A stretch of 22,316 nucleotides of DNA from JACMNW01 sp043721855. GTDB lineage: Bacteria > Pseudomonadota > Alphaproteobacteria > Rhodobacterales > Rhodobacteraceae. The notes beneath the pieces were generated by a model. That model was not told where the DNA came from. It saw only the letters and a program-made list of their open reading frames with translations, and searched no databases. A program made the translations under genes and the position numbers. Below, piece after piece: positions 7,297 to 15,636 of this stretch. Numbering within the stretch: position 1 is the stretch's first letter; each line of letters begins with the position of its first letter. Location: NCBI GenBank assembly GCA_043721855.1, contig JAYSPY010000004.1, forward strand, positions 1 through 22,316, written 5' to 3'.

Positions 7297-8612
7297 TCGC
7301 TCCGTGTTTTCAGAGCATTGGTAAAGGCCGCGACACAGCGCCCCTGATCAATGCCGCGTTCAATCGCAGTGCGAAAGTGGATGCCGCCATACAGGCGCGA
7401 AATGCCAGCTTCTTCGGCTGCTGCCCAAAAGCTTGCAAATTTGCGGGGCGGCATACCGTCATCAGCGTGCGCTGTATCCTCAAAGGCAAAGTTATCGCCC
7501 AACAGGGCGGTTAGAACCGTCGCCGCTGCCCCCGATTGGGCCGAATGCCCGCTGGGATATTCGGGGAAGGGCGGTGTGATCAACAGTGATTCCCATTTTG
7601 GGTCCATGGTGCGGCGAAGATAGGTGACGGGGCGCAAAAGATCATATTGATATTTGGTGGTCCATACACCGATGAACGCATCGGCGGTCGCAATACCAAG
7701 GCGCGCCAGTTCATCAACGGATTGGTCGATCGGGTGCTGATCCCGCTTTTGAATCTCCAAGACAATGGCGATCCAATGCCCGGGCGGAGTAGAGGACAAC
7801 ATTGCATCATCCGACCAAAACCGCGCGATTTCCTTTTGCTCGGGGGTCATGTTTTTCCTGGCGTCAAACACTTCTTTCGCTTCTGCATAAAACGCTGAAG
7901 TCGGATCTTCGCTATACTCTGGCGGTGGTGGCAGGTTACAGACGGCACTGGTAGGCATGGCAAAGGGGCGATTTTTCCCCCAATTTGGTAAAAGTGGCAG
8001 CTGTTGCAAACGAATAGCGCTGGTCGGCACCCAATGCGCCGGACCTTTGGTCAGGTTATAGGTTTCAGGAAAGCCCAGATTTTCGATCACCGCGCCGCCA
8101 TCGGTAAGCGACCAGGCGATCACATGATCTGCCACGGCTTTGCCAAAACCTTCGGACCGCTCCACCACGTCGGCGGCAAGACCGTTTGCCACTTTCGCGC
8201 GCTGTTTGGCGTAAAGCGAAGCCATGGCGCGCTGCCCCATGGGCCCGGTATTGGAAAAATAAACGGTCACGGTTTGCGCAAGGGCAGCTTGTAAAACAAC
8301 AGCCTGATCATAAGCTTGCGCCGCGTTTCGTTTTGGCAGTGGCGACAGACCGTTCAACTGCCCGGCAAGCGATTGCAGATTATCCGATCCGCTTGCCACC
8401 GCCTCATAAGCGGCAATACCGATATAGGCAAAGCTTCGGCTTGCCACCGGCGGCGTGTAGGTGGGGGTATGGCGCACCAATTCCATGGTCATGCGGTACC
8501 AAATGGCCAGCACATCCTGTGGCGGCACCTGGGCTTGAACGGCACTTGCACTGTGCATGCCCAAAATGACCGCAAGCGCCAAGGATTTCAGAGTTTGTCG
8601 ATAAATCATCAT
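7293..8612 (-). CDS. PAP2-superfamily vanadium-dependent haloperoxidase
   Basis: A secreted 439-aa member of the vanadium haloperoxidase / PAP2 acid phosphatase fold. Residues 1 to about 28 form a Sec signal ending AVQAQ. All vanadate-site residues known from fungal chloroperoxidase are present with matching spacing: Lys320 and Arg327 (KYQYDLLRP), Ser354-Gly355-His356 (YPSGHS), and Arg406 plus His412 (SRLYGGIHF). His412 would be the vanadate-ligating histidine and His356 the acid-base histidine. These enzymes oxidise halides with hydrogen peroxide, but the same site in PAP2 proteins can hydrolyse phosphate esters, so the activity is not certain. The ATG at 8612 is favoured by GGGAA 5 bases upstream; a GTG at 8624 or the ATG at 8609 are alternatives. 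It is translationally coupled to the CRTAC1-like gene. Confidence 0.87.
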   Translation of the reverse strand: MMIYRQTLKSLALAVILGMHSASAVQAQVPPQDVLAIWYRMTMELVRHTPTYTPPVASRSFAYIGIAAYEAVASGSDNLQSLAGQLNGLSPLPKRNAAQAYDQAVVLQAALAQTVTVYFSNTGPMGQRAMASLYAKQRAKVANGLAADVVERSEGFGKAVADHVIAWSLTDGGAVIENLGFPETYNLTKGPAHWVPTSAIRLQQLPLLPNWGKNRPFAMPTSAVCNLPPPPEYSEDPTSAFYAEAKEVFDARKNMTPEQKEIARFWSDDAMLSSTPPGHWIAIVLEIQKRDQHPIDQSVDELARLGIATADAFIGVWTTKYQYDLLRPVTYLRRTMDPKWESLLITPPFPEYPSGHSAQSGAAATVLTALLGDNFAFEDTAHADDGMPPRKFASFWAAAEEAGISRLYGGIHFRTAIERGIDQGRCVAAFTNALKTRSE

Positions 8613-8945
8613 CTGGATTCCCACCCGCGCTGGCGCACTGGTTCCCCAGCAAATTTTGTCGACATAAGCATTTAATTTCGCGGCCTAGCAAGGCACTTTG
8701 TGGTCGCGTCGGGGGTGAAGCGGTCGTCAAAACAAGTGGAACAATCGGTGATCCGAGGGTATGTTGGGCATTCGCATGTATTGCGCCGCACTTTTCAAAA
8801 GTGCGCGACACATCAAGACCTGACCCTTAACATTGACCTTTTCGACAAAAATACCATGCTTACACCGAGCCTATTGCACCTTTGCAGTGAGGGAACCACA
8901 GCTTGCTGCAGTCTTGACGGCAGGCTATTTCAGGATTGATGTTTT
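8613..8945. other. Divergent intergenic region between haloperoxidase and RND efflux genes
   Basis: This 333-bp stretch has no convincing gene. It is less GC-rich than its surroundings around 8790-8870. It contains a perfect palindrome at 8787-8805 and TTGACC at 8833-8838, followed at 16 bases by CATGCT, a weak promoter for the rightward efflux operon. On the minus strand TTGCTA with TTATGT about 18 bases on is a weak candidate for the haloperoxidase gene. Several short frames cross it but none has a start with a ribosome-binding site. Confidence 0.5.
8787..8805. promoter_or_regulatory. Perfect 19-bp palindrome, candidate operator
   Basis: CGCACTTTTCAAAAGTGCG has two perfect 9-bp arms around one central base. 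There is no following T-run, so it is unlikely to be a terminator. Its position between two divergent transcription units, about 140 bp before the efflux adaptor and 175 bp before the haloperoxidase, fits an operator for a dimeric repressor such as TetR or MarR types that often govern RND pumps. No such regulator gene lies in the window. Confidence 0.4.
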
Positions 8946-10082
8946 ATGGCGACGGTCTTCAAAGCTCACCGGATTGCGGCCACGGTTGTGCTTGTTGCAG
9001 CTGGCGCTTGGGTGGCAACAGGCGAATTTTCCGCAGTCGGCAGTCAACAGACCAAGGCCGCTGAACCGGGCACCGTAGCTGACGCCGCGCCAGATACCGC
9101 CGCGCCTGTTGCCGCACCGCTGCGCACCGTGGCAGCCGTGGTCCCGATCTTTGCCGATCATGCCCGCGAAATCCGCATCGCAGGGGCAACTTCGGCTGAT
9201 AAAACTGCCGTGCTTGCGGCCAGATCTGATGGCATCGTGGAAATGCTCGGCGTGACGCAAGGGGATGATATTACTGCAGATACCTTGGTTTTGAAACTTG
9301 CTGGTGCCGATGTCGCGGCGTCAGTAGCGACCGCGCAGGCGGCCCTTGCCCAGGCAAACCAGCAACTCGAAGTTGGCGAAAAACTGTTCGCCCGTGGCGG
9401 GCTTGCGGATTTGGAACTGACGACGCGGCGTTCCGCCAAAGTGGCTGCAGATGCCGCGTTGCAACAGGCGCAATCTGCCGAAGACCGGTTGTTGCTGAAA
9501 GCGCCGTTTGCCGGAACGATCGTTTCAGTCTCGGTGGAATTGGGTGAATGGGTGCAAACCGGAACCCCGATCACCACCGTGTTGGCATTGGACCCGATTG
9601 TCGTGAAGGCTGAGGTCAGTGAACGCGATGTGGCGTTTGTGTCAACTGGTGGCAAGGCCCGCGTGCGTCTTGTCAGTGGGGCCGAAATGGAAGGCACCAT
9701 TCGCTATGTGGCCAAACAGGCATCGGTTGGAACCCGGACTTTTGTGGTCGAGGTGGCGTTGCCAAATCCCGATCATAGTATCGGCTCCGGCATGACGGCC
9801 GAGGTGCGACTTTTCGCAGCGCCCGTGCCAGCCGTGACGGTGCCGCGATCTGTCATCACCATATCAGAAGCGGGTTTGATCGGGTTGCGTATGGTCGGCC
9901 CCGACAACGTCGCACAGTTCGCTCCCGTCACGCTGCTGGATGACACCCCTGCCGGATTGATCGTCACCGGCGTGCCGTCCGGATTAAGAATAATCGTTGC
10001 GGGTCAGGATCTTGTGCGTGACGGTGAAACTGTCACTGTAACAGAAGTATCCGCCGCCGATGTGGCAAAGGCACAGCCATGA
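8946..10082 (+). CDS. RND efflux periplasmic adaptor subunit (membrane fusion protein)
   Basis: A 378-aa HlyD/AcrA-type adaptor that links an inner-membrane RND pump to an outer-membrane channel. An N-terminal hydrophobic segment (about residues 9-24) anchors or exports it, followed by an Ala/Pro-rich linker. The lipoyl-like half-motifs are GIVEMLGVTQGDDI and APFAGTIVSVSVELGEWV, flanking an alanine- and glutamine-rich helical hairpin (about residues 120-185). Beta-barrel and membrane-proximal domains follow to the C-terminus. An ATG at 8939 is out of frame, so 8946 is used; its ribosome-binding site is weak. The stop overlaps the permease start by 4 bases. Confidence 0.9.
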   Translation: MATVFKAHRIAATVVLVAAGAWVATGEFSAVGSQQTKAAEPGTVADAAPDTAAPVAAPLRTVAAVVPIFADHAREIRIAGATSADKTAVLAARSDGIVEMLGVTQGDDITADTLVLKLAGADVAASVATAQAALAQANQQLEVGEKLFARGGLADLELTTRRSAKVAADAALQQAQSAEDRLLLKAPFAGTIVSVSVELGEWVQTGTPITTVLALDPIVVKAEVSERDVAFVSTGGKARVRLVSGAEMEGTIRYVAKQASVGTRTFVVEVALPNPDHSIGSGMTAEVRLFAAPVPAVTVPRSVITISEAGLIGLRMVGPDNVAQFAPVTLLDDTPAGLIVTGVPSGLRIIVAGQDLVRDGETVTVTEVSAADVAKAQP

Positions 10083-13000
10083 AGTTGGTCGACCTTGCCA
10101 TTCGCAACGCCCGACTGACCCTCTCGGTGCTGGTGTTTCTGATGGTCGTGGGTGCTTTGGCCTACATCAATATCCCCAAAGAAGCAGAACCTGACATCCA
10201 GATTCCGATCATTTATGTCAGCGTGGGCTATGATGGCATTTCGCCTGAAGACAGCGAACGGCTGCTGCTTAGGCCAATGGAAACGGCGCTTAAGTCTATT
10301 CAGGGCATCAAAAAGATGACCGCGAGCGCCTATCAGGGCGGTGGGAATGTTCTGATCGAATTTCAGGCTGGGGCTGATTTGGACAAAGCCTTGGACGATG
10401 TGCGCAACAAGGTCGACGACGCCCGGCGCGACTTGCCAGACGGCGCAAACGAACCTTCGGTGAACGAGATCAACATTTCCGAATTTCCGGTGCTTGTCGT
10501 GACTTTGTCAGGCGAGGTGCCTGAACGTGTGCTGAGTGCCGCCGCAAAGGAACTGCGCGACCGGATCGAAGAAATTCCGGGCGTTCTGGATGCCGCATTG
10601 CAAGGCGTGCGCGATGATCTGGTCGAGATTGTGATAGACCCGGCCAAATTGTCGTCATACGGTCTGCGCCCCGACAGCATGATCGCGGGCTTTAATGCCA
10701 ACAACCGGCTGATCGCCGCCGGGTCGATGGAAGGGGCCGAAGGGCGCTATGCAATCAAAGTGCCGTCTTTGATTGAAACCATTGAAGATCTTGCCGATTT
10801 GCCGATTGTCGCCAACGGCAATGCCATCGTGCGGACCCGTGATTTGGCCGATATTCGCCCGACGCTGAAAGACCCAAGCAGCGTGACCCGGTTGAATGGA
10901 AAACCGGCTGTGGCCATCGAAGTGTCAAAGCGGATCGGCGCGAATTTGATCGCCACCGTCGATCAGGTGAAACTGGTGACGGCAGCGCTGCAAACAAAAA
11001 TACCTGACGGCGTGGTCGTGTCGTTCAGCCAAGACAAATCAACAACCATTCGTCAACTGCTGAGTGACCTGCAAAATTCGGTCCTGACGGCGGTCATTCT
11101 GGTGTTCATCATCATCTTGTATTCGCTATCGGTGCGGTCTTCGATTCTGATAGGCCTTGCCATTCCGGCCTCGTTTCTGATGGGCATCCTGGGGCTGCAA
11201 ATGGCGGGCCTTACGGTGAATTTGGTGGTTCTGTTCAGTCTGATCCTGGCTGTGGGGATGCTGGTGGACGACGCGATTATCGTCACAGAATATGCTGAGC
11301 GGCGCATTGGCGAGGGAATGGATAAAAAGCTTGCCTTTGCGGAGGCGTCGCACCGCATGGCTGGCCCGGTCATCGCATCAACCATGACGCGGATCGCCGC
11401 ATTCTCGCCGCTGCTGTTTTGGCCCGGCATTGTCGGCGAGTTCATGAAATACATGCCGATCACCTTGATCGCGACGCTGTCGGCCTCGATGGTATATGCG
11501 CTGATCTTTGTGCCAACGCTGGGTGCCATCATCTCCAAGCCGTTCAAAACCCCGCCGGTGCACAAGGACGGCGGGTATATGTGGGTGGTTGGAAAAGCTA
11601 TCCGGCATCCTTTTATCGTGATGTTTCTGGCACTTGGAACTTTGTTTGTCGTGCCCTTTACATATGTTCAAGTCGGCAAGGGCGTGGAGTTTTTCCCCAA
11701 TGTCGAACCAGATTACGGCCAGCTTTATGTGAAAGCGCGCGGCAATCTGTCGATCCAGGAAAAAGACGCATTGGTCCGCCAAGCGGAGGCGCGGCTTTTG
11801 GGATGGCCGGGACTGGAGACGATTTATACCCGCGTCGGGTCTGCTGGCGGACCGGGCAATGATGGCGCGTCAGATACCATCGGAACCATTCAGTATGAAT
11901 TTGTCGATTGGCGAAAACGCAAAAACGCCAACGCAATTTTGGCGGATTTGCGCGTGGCGATGCAAGGCATACCCGGTGTTGATATCGAGGTGTCGGTGCC
12001 TGATGCCGGGCCACCAACAGGCAAAGCCATCCAAATTCGCATGTCAGCGGATGATCCGGCAGGATTGAATGACGCGGCCCGCCTGATCAGCCGCAAATTA
12101 GCGGATATCGGCGATGTCACGGATATTGACGCAGGCCTGCCATTGCCGGGCGTGGATTGGGAATTGAAGGTAGATCGGGGCGAAGCATCACGTTACGGCG
12201 CGTCACCGGGGGCGGTTGGTGCAGTCGTGCAGCTTGTCACCTCTGGCTTGAAGCTGTCAGATTTCCGGCCCGCGGGATCTGATGACGCGGTGGATATTGT
12301 GCTGCGCCTGCCGACAGATCAGCGCAATCTATCCGCACTGGATCAACTGCGGATAGAAACCGAACTTGGCCCGGTGCCAATTTCAAACTTTGTCACCCGC
12401 ATTGCCGCCCCTACTACCGGCACCCTGACCCGAATTGACGGTGCCCGCACTGTCACCGTGCAGGCCGGTATCCGCGAGGGCGTGCAAGCCCAGGATGTGC
12501 GCGATACAGTAACGGCCATGCTGGATGCTACCTTCAAGGCGGAAGGGTATTCGCAAGCGGGGATCAGATGGACTATGGCGGGCGAGGATCAGGAACAGGC
12601 TGAGGCGAGCGCATTTTTAGCCAAAGCGTTTGGCACCGCAATTTTCCTGATTTTCATTGTCTTGTTGGCGCAGTTCAACAAGTTCATTTCAGTTGGCCTT
12701 GTTCTGTCTGCCGTGATCATGTCGACGATCGGCGTGTTTTTGGGCCTGATGATCATGGGGCAGCCGTTCGGCATCGTGATGTCGGGTATTGGTGTTATCG
12801 CGCTTGCGGGCGTTGTGGTGAACAACAATATTGTGCTGATCGCCACGTTTGACCAACTGCGCGACGGCGGTATGGCAAAGATCGATGCAATTTTGGAAAC
12901 CTGCCGCGAACGTGCCCGCCCAGTGGTTCTGACAGCGCTAACCGCCATTTTTGGCGTGCTGCCCATAGCGTTTGGTCTGAACCTTGAATTGTTGAACCAC

Positions 13001-13228
13001 GAGACGACCTTCGGCGCGCCCTCCACGCAGTGGTGGATATCGCTTTCCAGCGCAATTGTCTTTGGTCTGGCCTTTGCGACGATCCTGACGTTGATTGTGA
13101 TCCCCTCGATGCTTATGCTGGTCACGCGGGGCGACAAGAGCCACCAAAAAGGCCGGGGATGGTTCCGGCGCAAACCGAAGGTAAGCCTTGATCGCGCGCC
13201 GGCAAAACGTGGCCAACCTGCTGAATAG
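10079..13228 (+). CDS. RND efflux pump permease (AcrB/MexB-like)
   Basis: This 1049-aa protein has the length and architecture of AcrB-type proton-driven drug exporters. A first membrane helix (about residues 12-31) is followed by a large periplasmic pore/docking domain, helices 2-6 (about 335-480), a second periplasmic domain, and helices 8-12 near the C-terminus. The proton-relay pair Asp397-Asp398 lies in GMLVDDAIIVTE. In helix 10, where AcrB has a lysine, this protein has GVVVNNNIVLI (Asn915-917), as in many proteobacterial non-AcrB pumps. It is coupled to the adaptor. No outer-membrane factor follows, so a TolC-like protein elsewhere is presumably used. Substrate unknown. Confidence 0.93.
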   Translation: MKLVDLAIRNARLTLSVLVFLMVVGALAYINIPKEAEPDIQIPIIYVSVGYDGISPEDSERLLLRPMETALKSIQGIKKMTASAYQGGGNVLIEFQAGADLDKALDDVRNKVDDARRDLPDGANEPSVNEINISEFPVLVVTLSGEVPERVLSAAAKELRDRIEEIPGVLDAALQGVRDDLVEIVIDPAKLSSYGLRPDSMIAGFNANNRLIAAGSMEGAEGRYAIKVPSLIETIEDLADLPIVANGNAIVRTRDLADIRPTLKDPSSVTRLNGKPAVAIEVSKRIGANLIATVDQVKLVTAALQTKIPDGVVVSFSQDKSTTIRQLLSDLQNSVLTAVILVFIIILYSLSVRSSILIGLAIPASFLMGILGLQMAGLTVNLVVLFSLILAVGMLVDDAIIVTEYAERRIGEGMDKKLAFAEASHRMAGPVIASTMTRIAAFSPLLFWPGIVGEFMKYMPITLIATLSASMVYALIFVPTLGAIISKPFKTPPVHKDGGYMWVVGKAIRHPFIVMFLALGTLFVVPFTYVQVGKGVEFFPNVEPDYGQLYVKARGNLSIQEKDALVRQAEARLLGWPGLETIYTRVGSAGGPGNDGASDTIGTIQYEFVDWRKRKNANAILADLRVAMQGIPGVDIEVSVPDAGPPTGKAIQIRMSADDPAGLNDAARLISRKLADIGDVTDIDAGLPLPGVDWELKVDRGEASRYGASPGAVGAVVQLVTSGLKLSDFRPAGSDDAVDIVLRLPTDQRNLSALDQLRIETELGPVPISNFVTRIAAPTTGTLTRIDGARTVTVQAGIREGVQAQDVRDTVTAMLDATFKAEGYSQAGIRWTMAGEDQEQAEASAFLAKAFGTAIFLIFIVLLAQFNKFISVGLVLSAVIMSTIGVFLGLMIMGQPFGIVMSGIGVIALAGVVVNNNIVLIATFDQLRDGGMAKIDAILETCRERARPVVLTALTAIFGVLPIAFGLNLELLNHETTFGAPSTQWWISLSSAIVFGLAFATILTLIVIPSMLMLVTRGDKSHQKGRGWFRRKPKVSLDRAPAKRGQPAE

Positions 13229-13477
13229 AGCGGCAGGTGGCTTTCAGGGCGTCGCTACAGTTTGGTCACCGCTTCACGCTACAGTTTGGTTGCGGGGCGT
13301 TCTGGAATGGAAAATACGCGGTTTGAAAGCAAGTTTGACCATCTTGATGTTCACCTGTGCCCGCGCAACCCAAATGATGGCACGCCCGCGCCGCACCCCT
13401 GACGGCAGAATGAGGCGTCCTGTAAATTGCGTGGCTGCTGCCGAGGCTTACGTCATGGGTGTAGCAGGGGCTGCATT
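13229..13477. other. Gap between the RND permease and yqaA-like gene
   Basis: The 249-bp gap shows no convincing gene. Open frames on both strands cross it, but their products are Arg/Ala-rich with no recognisable motif and no good start. The notable content is the pair of 14-bp direct repeats at 13253-13290. I see no rho-independent terminator after the permease. Confidence 0.4.
13253..13290. repeat. 14-bp direct repeats, 24-bp period
   Basis: CGCTACAGTTTGGT occurs at 13253-13266 and again, identical, at 13277-13290, separated by 10 bases. The 24-bp period is slightly more than two helical turns. It begins 24 bp after the RND permease stop and lies about 190 bp upstream of the next gene. 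Tandem regulator half-sites or a small duplication would both explain it. Confidence 0.5.
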
Positions 13478-13915
13478 GTGACATTTCTATCAAGCTATAT
13501 GCTGCTTTTTGTTTCGGCGTTTTTATCCGCCACCCTTTTGCCCGGGTCGTCAGAAGTTGTGCTGCTGGGCTTGCTGAGCGCCGCGAAGGGCACGCCGTTT
13601 ATCCTGATCGCAGTGGCCACCGTGGGCAATGTCGCGGGATCAGCGGTAAACTGGGGCATGGGGCGGTATTTTTTGCAGATGAAAGACCGCAGATGGTTCC
13701 CGGTCAACGGCGCGATGCTGACGCGCGCGCAAGGCTGGTTCGCCCGCTATGGCATCTGGTCGCTTTTGCTTTCATGGGTGCCGGTGATCGGCGATCCGCT
13801 GACGCTGGTGGCCGGGGTCATGAAAGTACCGTTTTCACGGTTTGTGCTGCTGGTCTCGATCGGTAAGACACTGCGTTATTCGTTGGTATATGTCATCTGG
13901 CAACACTGGCCCTAG
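13478..13915 (+). CDS. YqaA-family small inner-membrane protein (VTT/DedA-like)
   Basis: A 145-aa membrane protein resembling E. coli YqaA and the VTT/SNARE-associated domain. Hydrophobic segments run near residues 4-20, 27-55 and 92-115, with a shorter one at the C-terminus. Family features include the re-entrant loop PGSSEVVLLGL, the GNVAGSAVNWGMGR segment, and WVPVIGDPLTLVAG. VTT proteins are linked to lipid scrambling or membrane homeostasis; the role of YqaA itself is unknown. I chose the GTG at 13478, with AGGGG 7 bases upstream, over an extension to 13427 rich in Cys, Arg and Gly that has no hydrophobic start. Confidence 0.82.
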   Translation: MTFLSSYMLLFVSAFLSATLLPGSSEVVLLGLLSAAKGTPFILIAVATVGNVAGSAVNWGMGRYFLQMKDRRWFPVNGAMLTRAQGWFARYGIWSLLLSWVPVIGDPLTLVAGVMKVPFSRFVLLVSIGKTLRYSLVYVIWQHWP

Positions 13916-13920
13916 ACCTC

Positions 13921-14247
13921 ATGACCCGGCCAGATGCCACCCGCCAAAAATGCATTTGCCAGGAGGATTGCGCTGCGGCCCGCCCGCTGGTCGGGTGCCT
14001 GCCTGATCTGCTGATGCTGTTTGAGGCGCCTTCCACTGATTACCAAACGCCAGCACCGCTTGCTTGTTTGGTGCAAGACGGCTTTGCCATTCCGAAGCTT
14101 GGTCCCGGCCTGACCTATGCGCTGCGCGAGGCGCTTTGCGGCCTTGATCATACGGCCTTCGTGCTGTGTGCCAACCGCCCCGACCTTCTGCGTGCGTCCG
14201 TCATGCGGGTTTTGCAGCCGTATTTCGCCGCTTGCCGGGGGCCATAA
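13921..14247 (+). CDS. Hypothetical protein, 108 aa, unrecognised
   Basis: I do not recognise this protein. It starts 5 bases after the yqaA-like stop and reads as coding: third codon positions are G/C-rich, and the middle and C-terminal parts (PLACLVQDGFAIPKLG, ALREALCGLDHTAFVLC) look like a folded soluble domain with six cysteines across the chain. No signal peptide or membrane helix is visible. There is no clear ribosome-binding site before the ATG, so translation may depend on the gene in front. A competing minus-strand frame (13912-14304) is basic and low in hydrophobic residues and is less convincing. It could also be a gene remnant. Confidence 0.45.
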   Translation: MTRPDATRQKCICQEDCAAARPLVGCLPDLLMLFEAPSTDYQTPAPLACLVQDGFAIPKLGPGLTYALREALCGLDHTAFVLCANRPDLLRASVMRVLQPYFAACRGP

Positions 14248-14279
14248 CCACAATGGATCAGGAAAGTCTGGCAGGGGTG

Positions 14280-14304
14280 GTGCCTTTGCGGCGGGCAAAG
14301 GCAC
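14280..14304. repeat. Perfect 9-bp hairpin
   Basis: GTGCCTTTG and CAAAGGCAC pair perfectly around a 7-base loop (CGGCGGG). It starts 33 bases after the small hypothetical gene. No T-run follows directly, so on its own it is not a classic terminator; together with the next hairpin it could act as an RNA 3'-end structure. Confidence 0.5.
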
Positions 14305-14311
14305 GCCATAC

Positions 14312-14348
14312 GCCCAAAGCGTTCTTTATGACGCTGGGCCAGTTTTTT
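14312..14348 (+). terminator. Probable rho-independent terminator before dusA
   Basis: GCCCAAAGCG (14312-14321) pairs with CGCTGGGC (14332-14339) around a 10-base loop, with a two-base bulge. Three bases on comes a run of six T at 14343-14348. It sits in the 206-bp gap after the yqaA-like/hypothetical pair and would separate them from dusA. Confidence 0.45.
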
Positions 14349-14453
14349 CCCGATCATCTGCTGCGATACATAATATAGAGGCAAAAAATCGTGACCAATG
14401 GCTTTGATGCGGCCGGTGGACAGCAGACAGGAAAAATCAGATAAACAAAAAAA

Positions 14454-15437
14454 ATGACAGTATACCCGCCCCATAGACTGTCCATCGCGCCGATGATGGA
14501 TTGGACAGATCGCCATTGTCGGCATTTTCACCGGCTGATGACGCGCCGCGCCATGCTGTATACCGAAATGGTCACCGCCGCCGCCGTCATTCACGGCCCG
14601 CGTGAACGGCTGCTTGGCTATTCCGACACGGAACACCCGGTTGCCCTGCAACTTGGCGGCTCGGACCCTTCGGAATTGGCCAAGGCCGTGCGATTGGCAG
14701 CACCCTATGGCTATGACGAGATCAACTTAAACGTCGGCTGCCCGTCAGACCGCGTGCAGTCTGGCTGTTTTGGCGCGGTGTTGATGGAACGGCCCAGCCT
14801 TGTGGCCAACTGTGTGGCGGCGATGATGGCCGAAAGCGCGGTTCCTGTGACGGTGAAGTGCCGCATTGGGGTCGATGATCAAGACCCCGAGCAGGTGCTG
14901 CCTGCATTTCTGGAAACCGTATCGGCGGCGGGAGTTACGCAGTTCATCATCCACGCCCGCAAGGCGTGGCTGAAGGGTCTGTCGCCCAAGGAAAACCGCG
15001 ATATCCCGCCGCTGGACTATCCGCTTGTGGCACGCATGAAACAGCAATTCCCGCATCTGACCCTCTGCATCAACGGCGGTATTACGTCGCTTGATCAGGC
15101 GAAAACCTTCCTCGATCTTGGGCTGGACGGCGTCATGCTGGGACGGGCGGCCTATCACGATCCGGCGTCCGTGCTGATTGGTGCAGATGCGTTGTGGGGT
15201 GATGCGCCCGGGCGCGATGTGGCTGAAGTGGTTGACGCTATGCGGCCCTACATTGCTGATCATCTGGCGCATGGCGGTCGCCTGCACCAAATCACCCGCC
15301 ACATGCTGGGCGTGTTCCACGGTCGCCCCGGCGCGCGCGGCTGGCGGCGGGTGCTGTCAGACCACGCCAATCGCCCCGGTGCCGGGTTGGAGGTGCTGGA
15401 CGCTGCCTTGGCCGAACTTCACGCCATGGCGGCCTGA
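14454..15437 (+). CDS. dusA: tRNA-dihydrouridine synthase DusA
   Basis: FMN-dependent reductase that makes dihydrouridine at positions 20/20a of tRNA. The 327-aa product opens with the Dus pattern SIAPMMDWTDRHCR (residues 10-23). It has NLNVGCPSDRVQSGCFGA at 91-107 with the probable catalytic Cys96, HARKAWLKGLSPKENR near 168-183 (typical of the DusA subfamily), INGGI near 206-210 and GVMLGRAAY near 225-233 for FMN phosphate binding. Length matches DusA (about 330). The ATG at 14454 is preceded by an A-rich run rather than a strong ribosome-binding site, so the start is slightly uncertain. An upstream terminator implies its own promoter; a CATAAT-like -10 lies near 14369. Confidence 0.94.
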   Translation: MTVYPPHRLSIAPMMDWTDRHCRHFHRLMTRRAMLYTEMVTAAAVIHGPRERLLGYSDTEHPVALQLGGSDPSELAKAVRLAAPYGYDEINLNVGCPSDRVQSGCFGAVLMERPSLVANCVAAMMAESAVPVTVKCRIGVDDQDPEQVLPAFLETVSAAGVTQFIIHARKAWLKGLSPKENRDIPPLDYPLVARMKQQFPHLTLCINGGITSLDQAKTFLDLGLDGVMLGRAAYHDPASVLIGADALWGDAPGRDVAEVVDAMRPYIADHLAHGGRLHQITRHMLGVFHGRPGARGWRRVLSDHANRPGAGLEVLDAALAELHAMAA

Positions 15438-15636
15438 CGCGGCAGAAATCGCGACAGCGCAAGCGCTATGGCCCCGCACAGGGCAAAAGCGAATGTGCCT
15501 GTTTCATAATCGGCTTTCTGAATTGGGATGGCAGAACGATATGCTCGATTTTGGCGCTGTGTATGGGGCGGAGCGGCTGGCACATGGGGCGCAGGCGCGC
15601 TAGGGTTTGTGCAAAGATACGCCGTAAAGGATGCCG

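Noticed and set aside
12589..13173. Minus-strand ORF inside the RND permease
   Set aside because: Antisense of transmembrane coding sequence; Ser/Thr/Pro-rich with no motif.
14253..14378. 41-codon plus-strand ORF before dusA
   Set aside because: It spans both hairpins and the T-run, has no ribosome-binding site and no recognisable feature.
15493..15603. 36-codon ORF between dusA and the TauE/SafE gene
   Set aside because: No ribosome-binding site, short, and no family pattern; a competing minus-strand frame is equally open.
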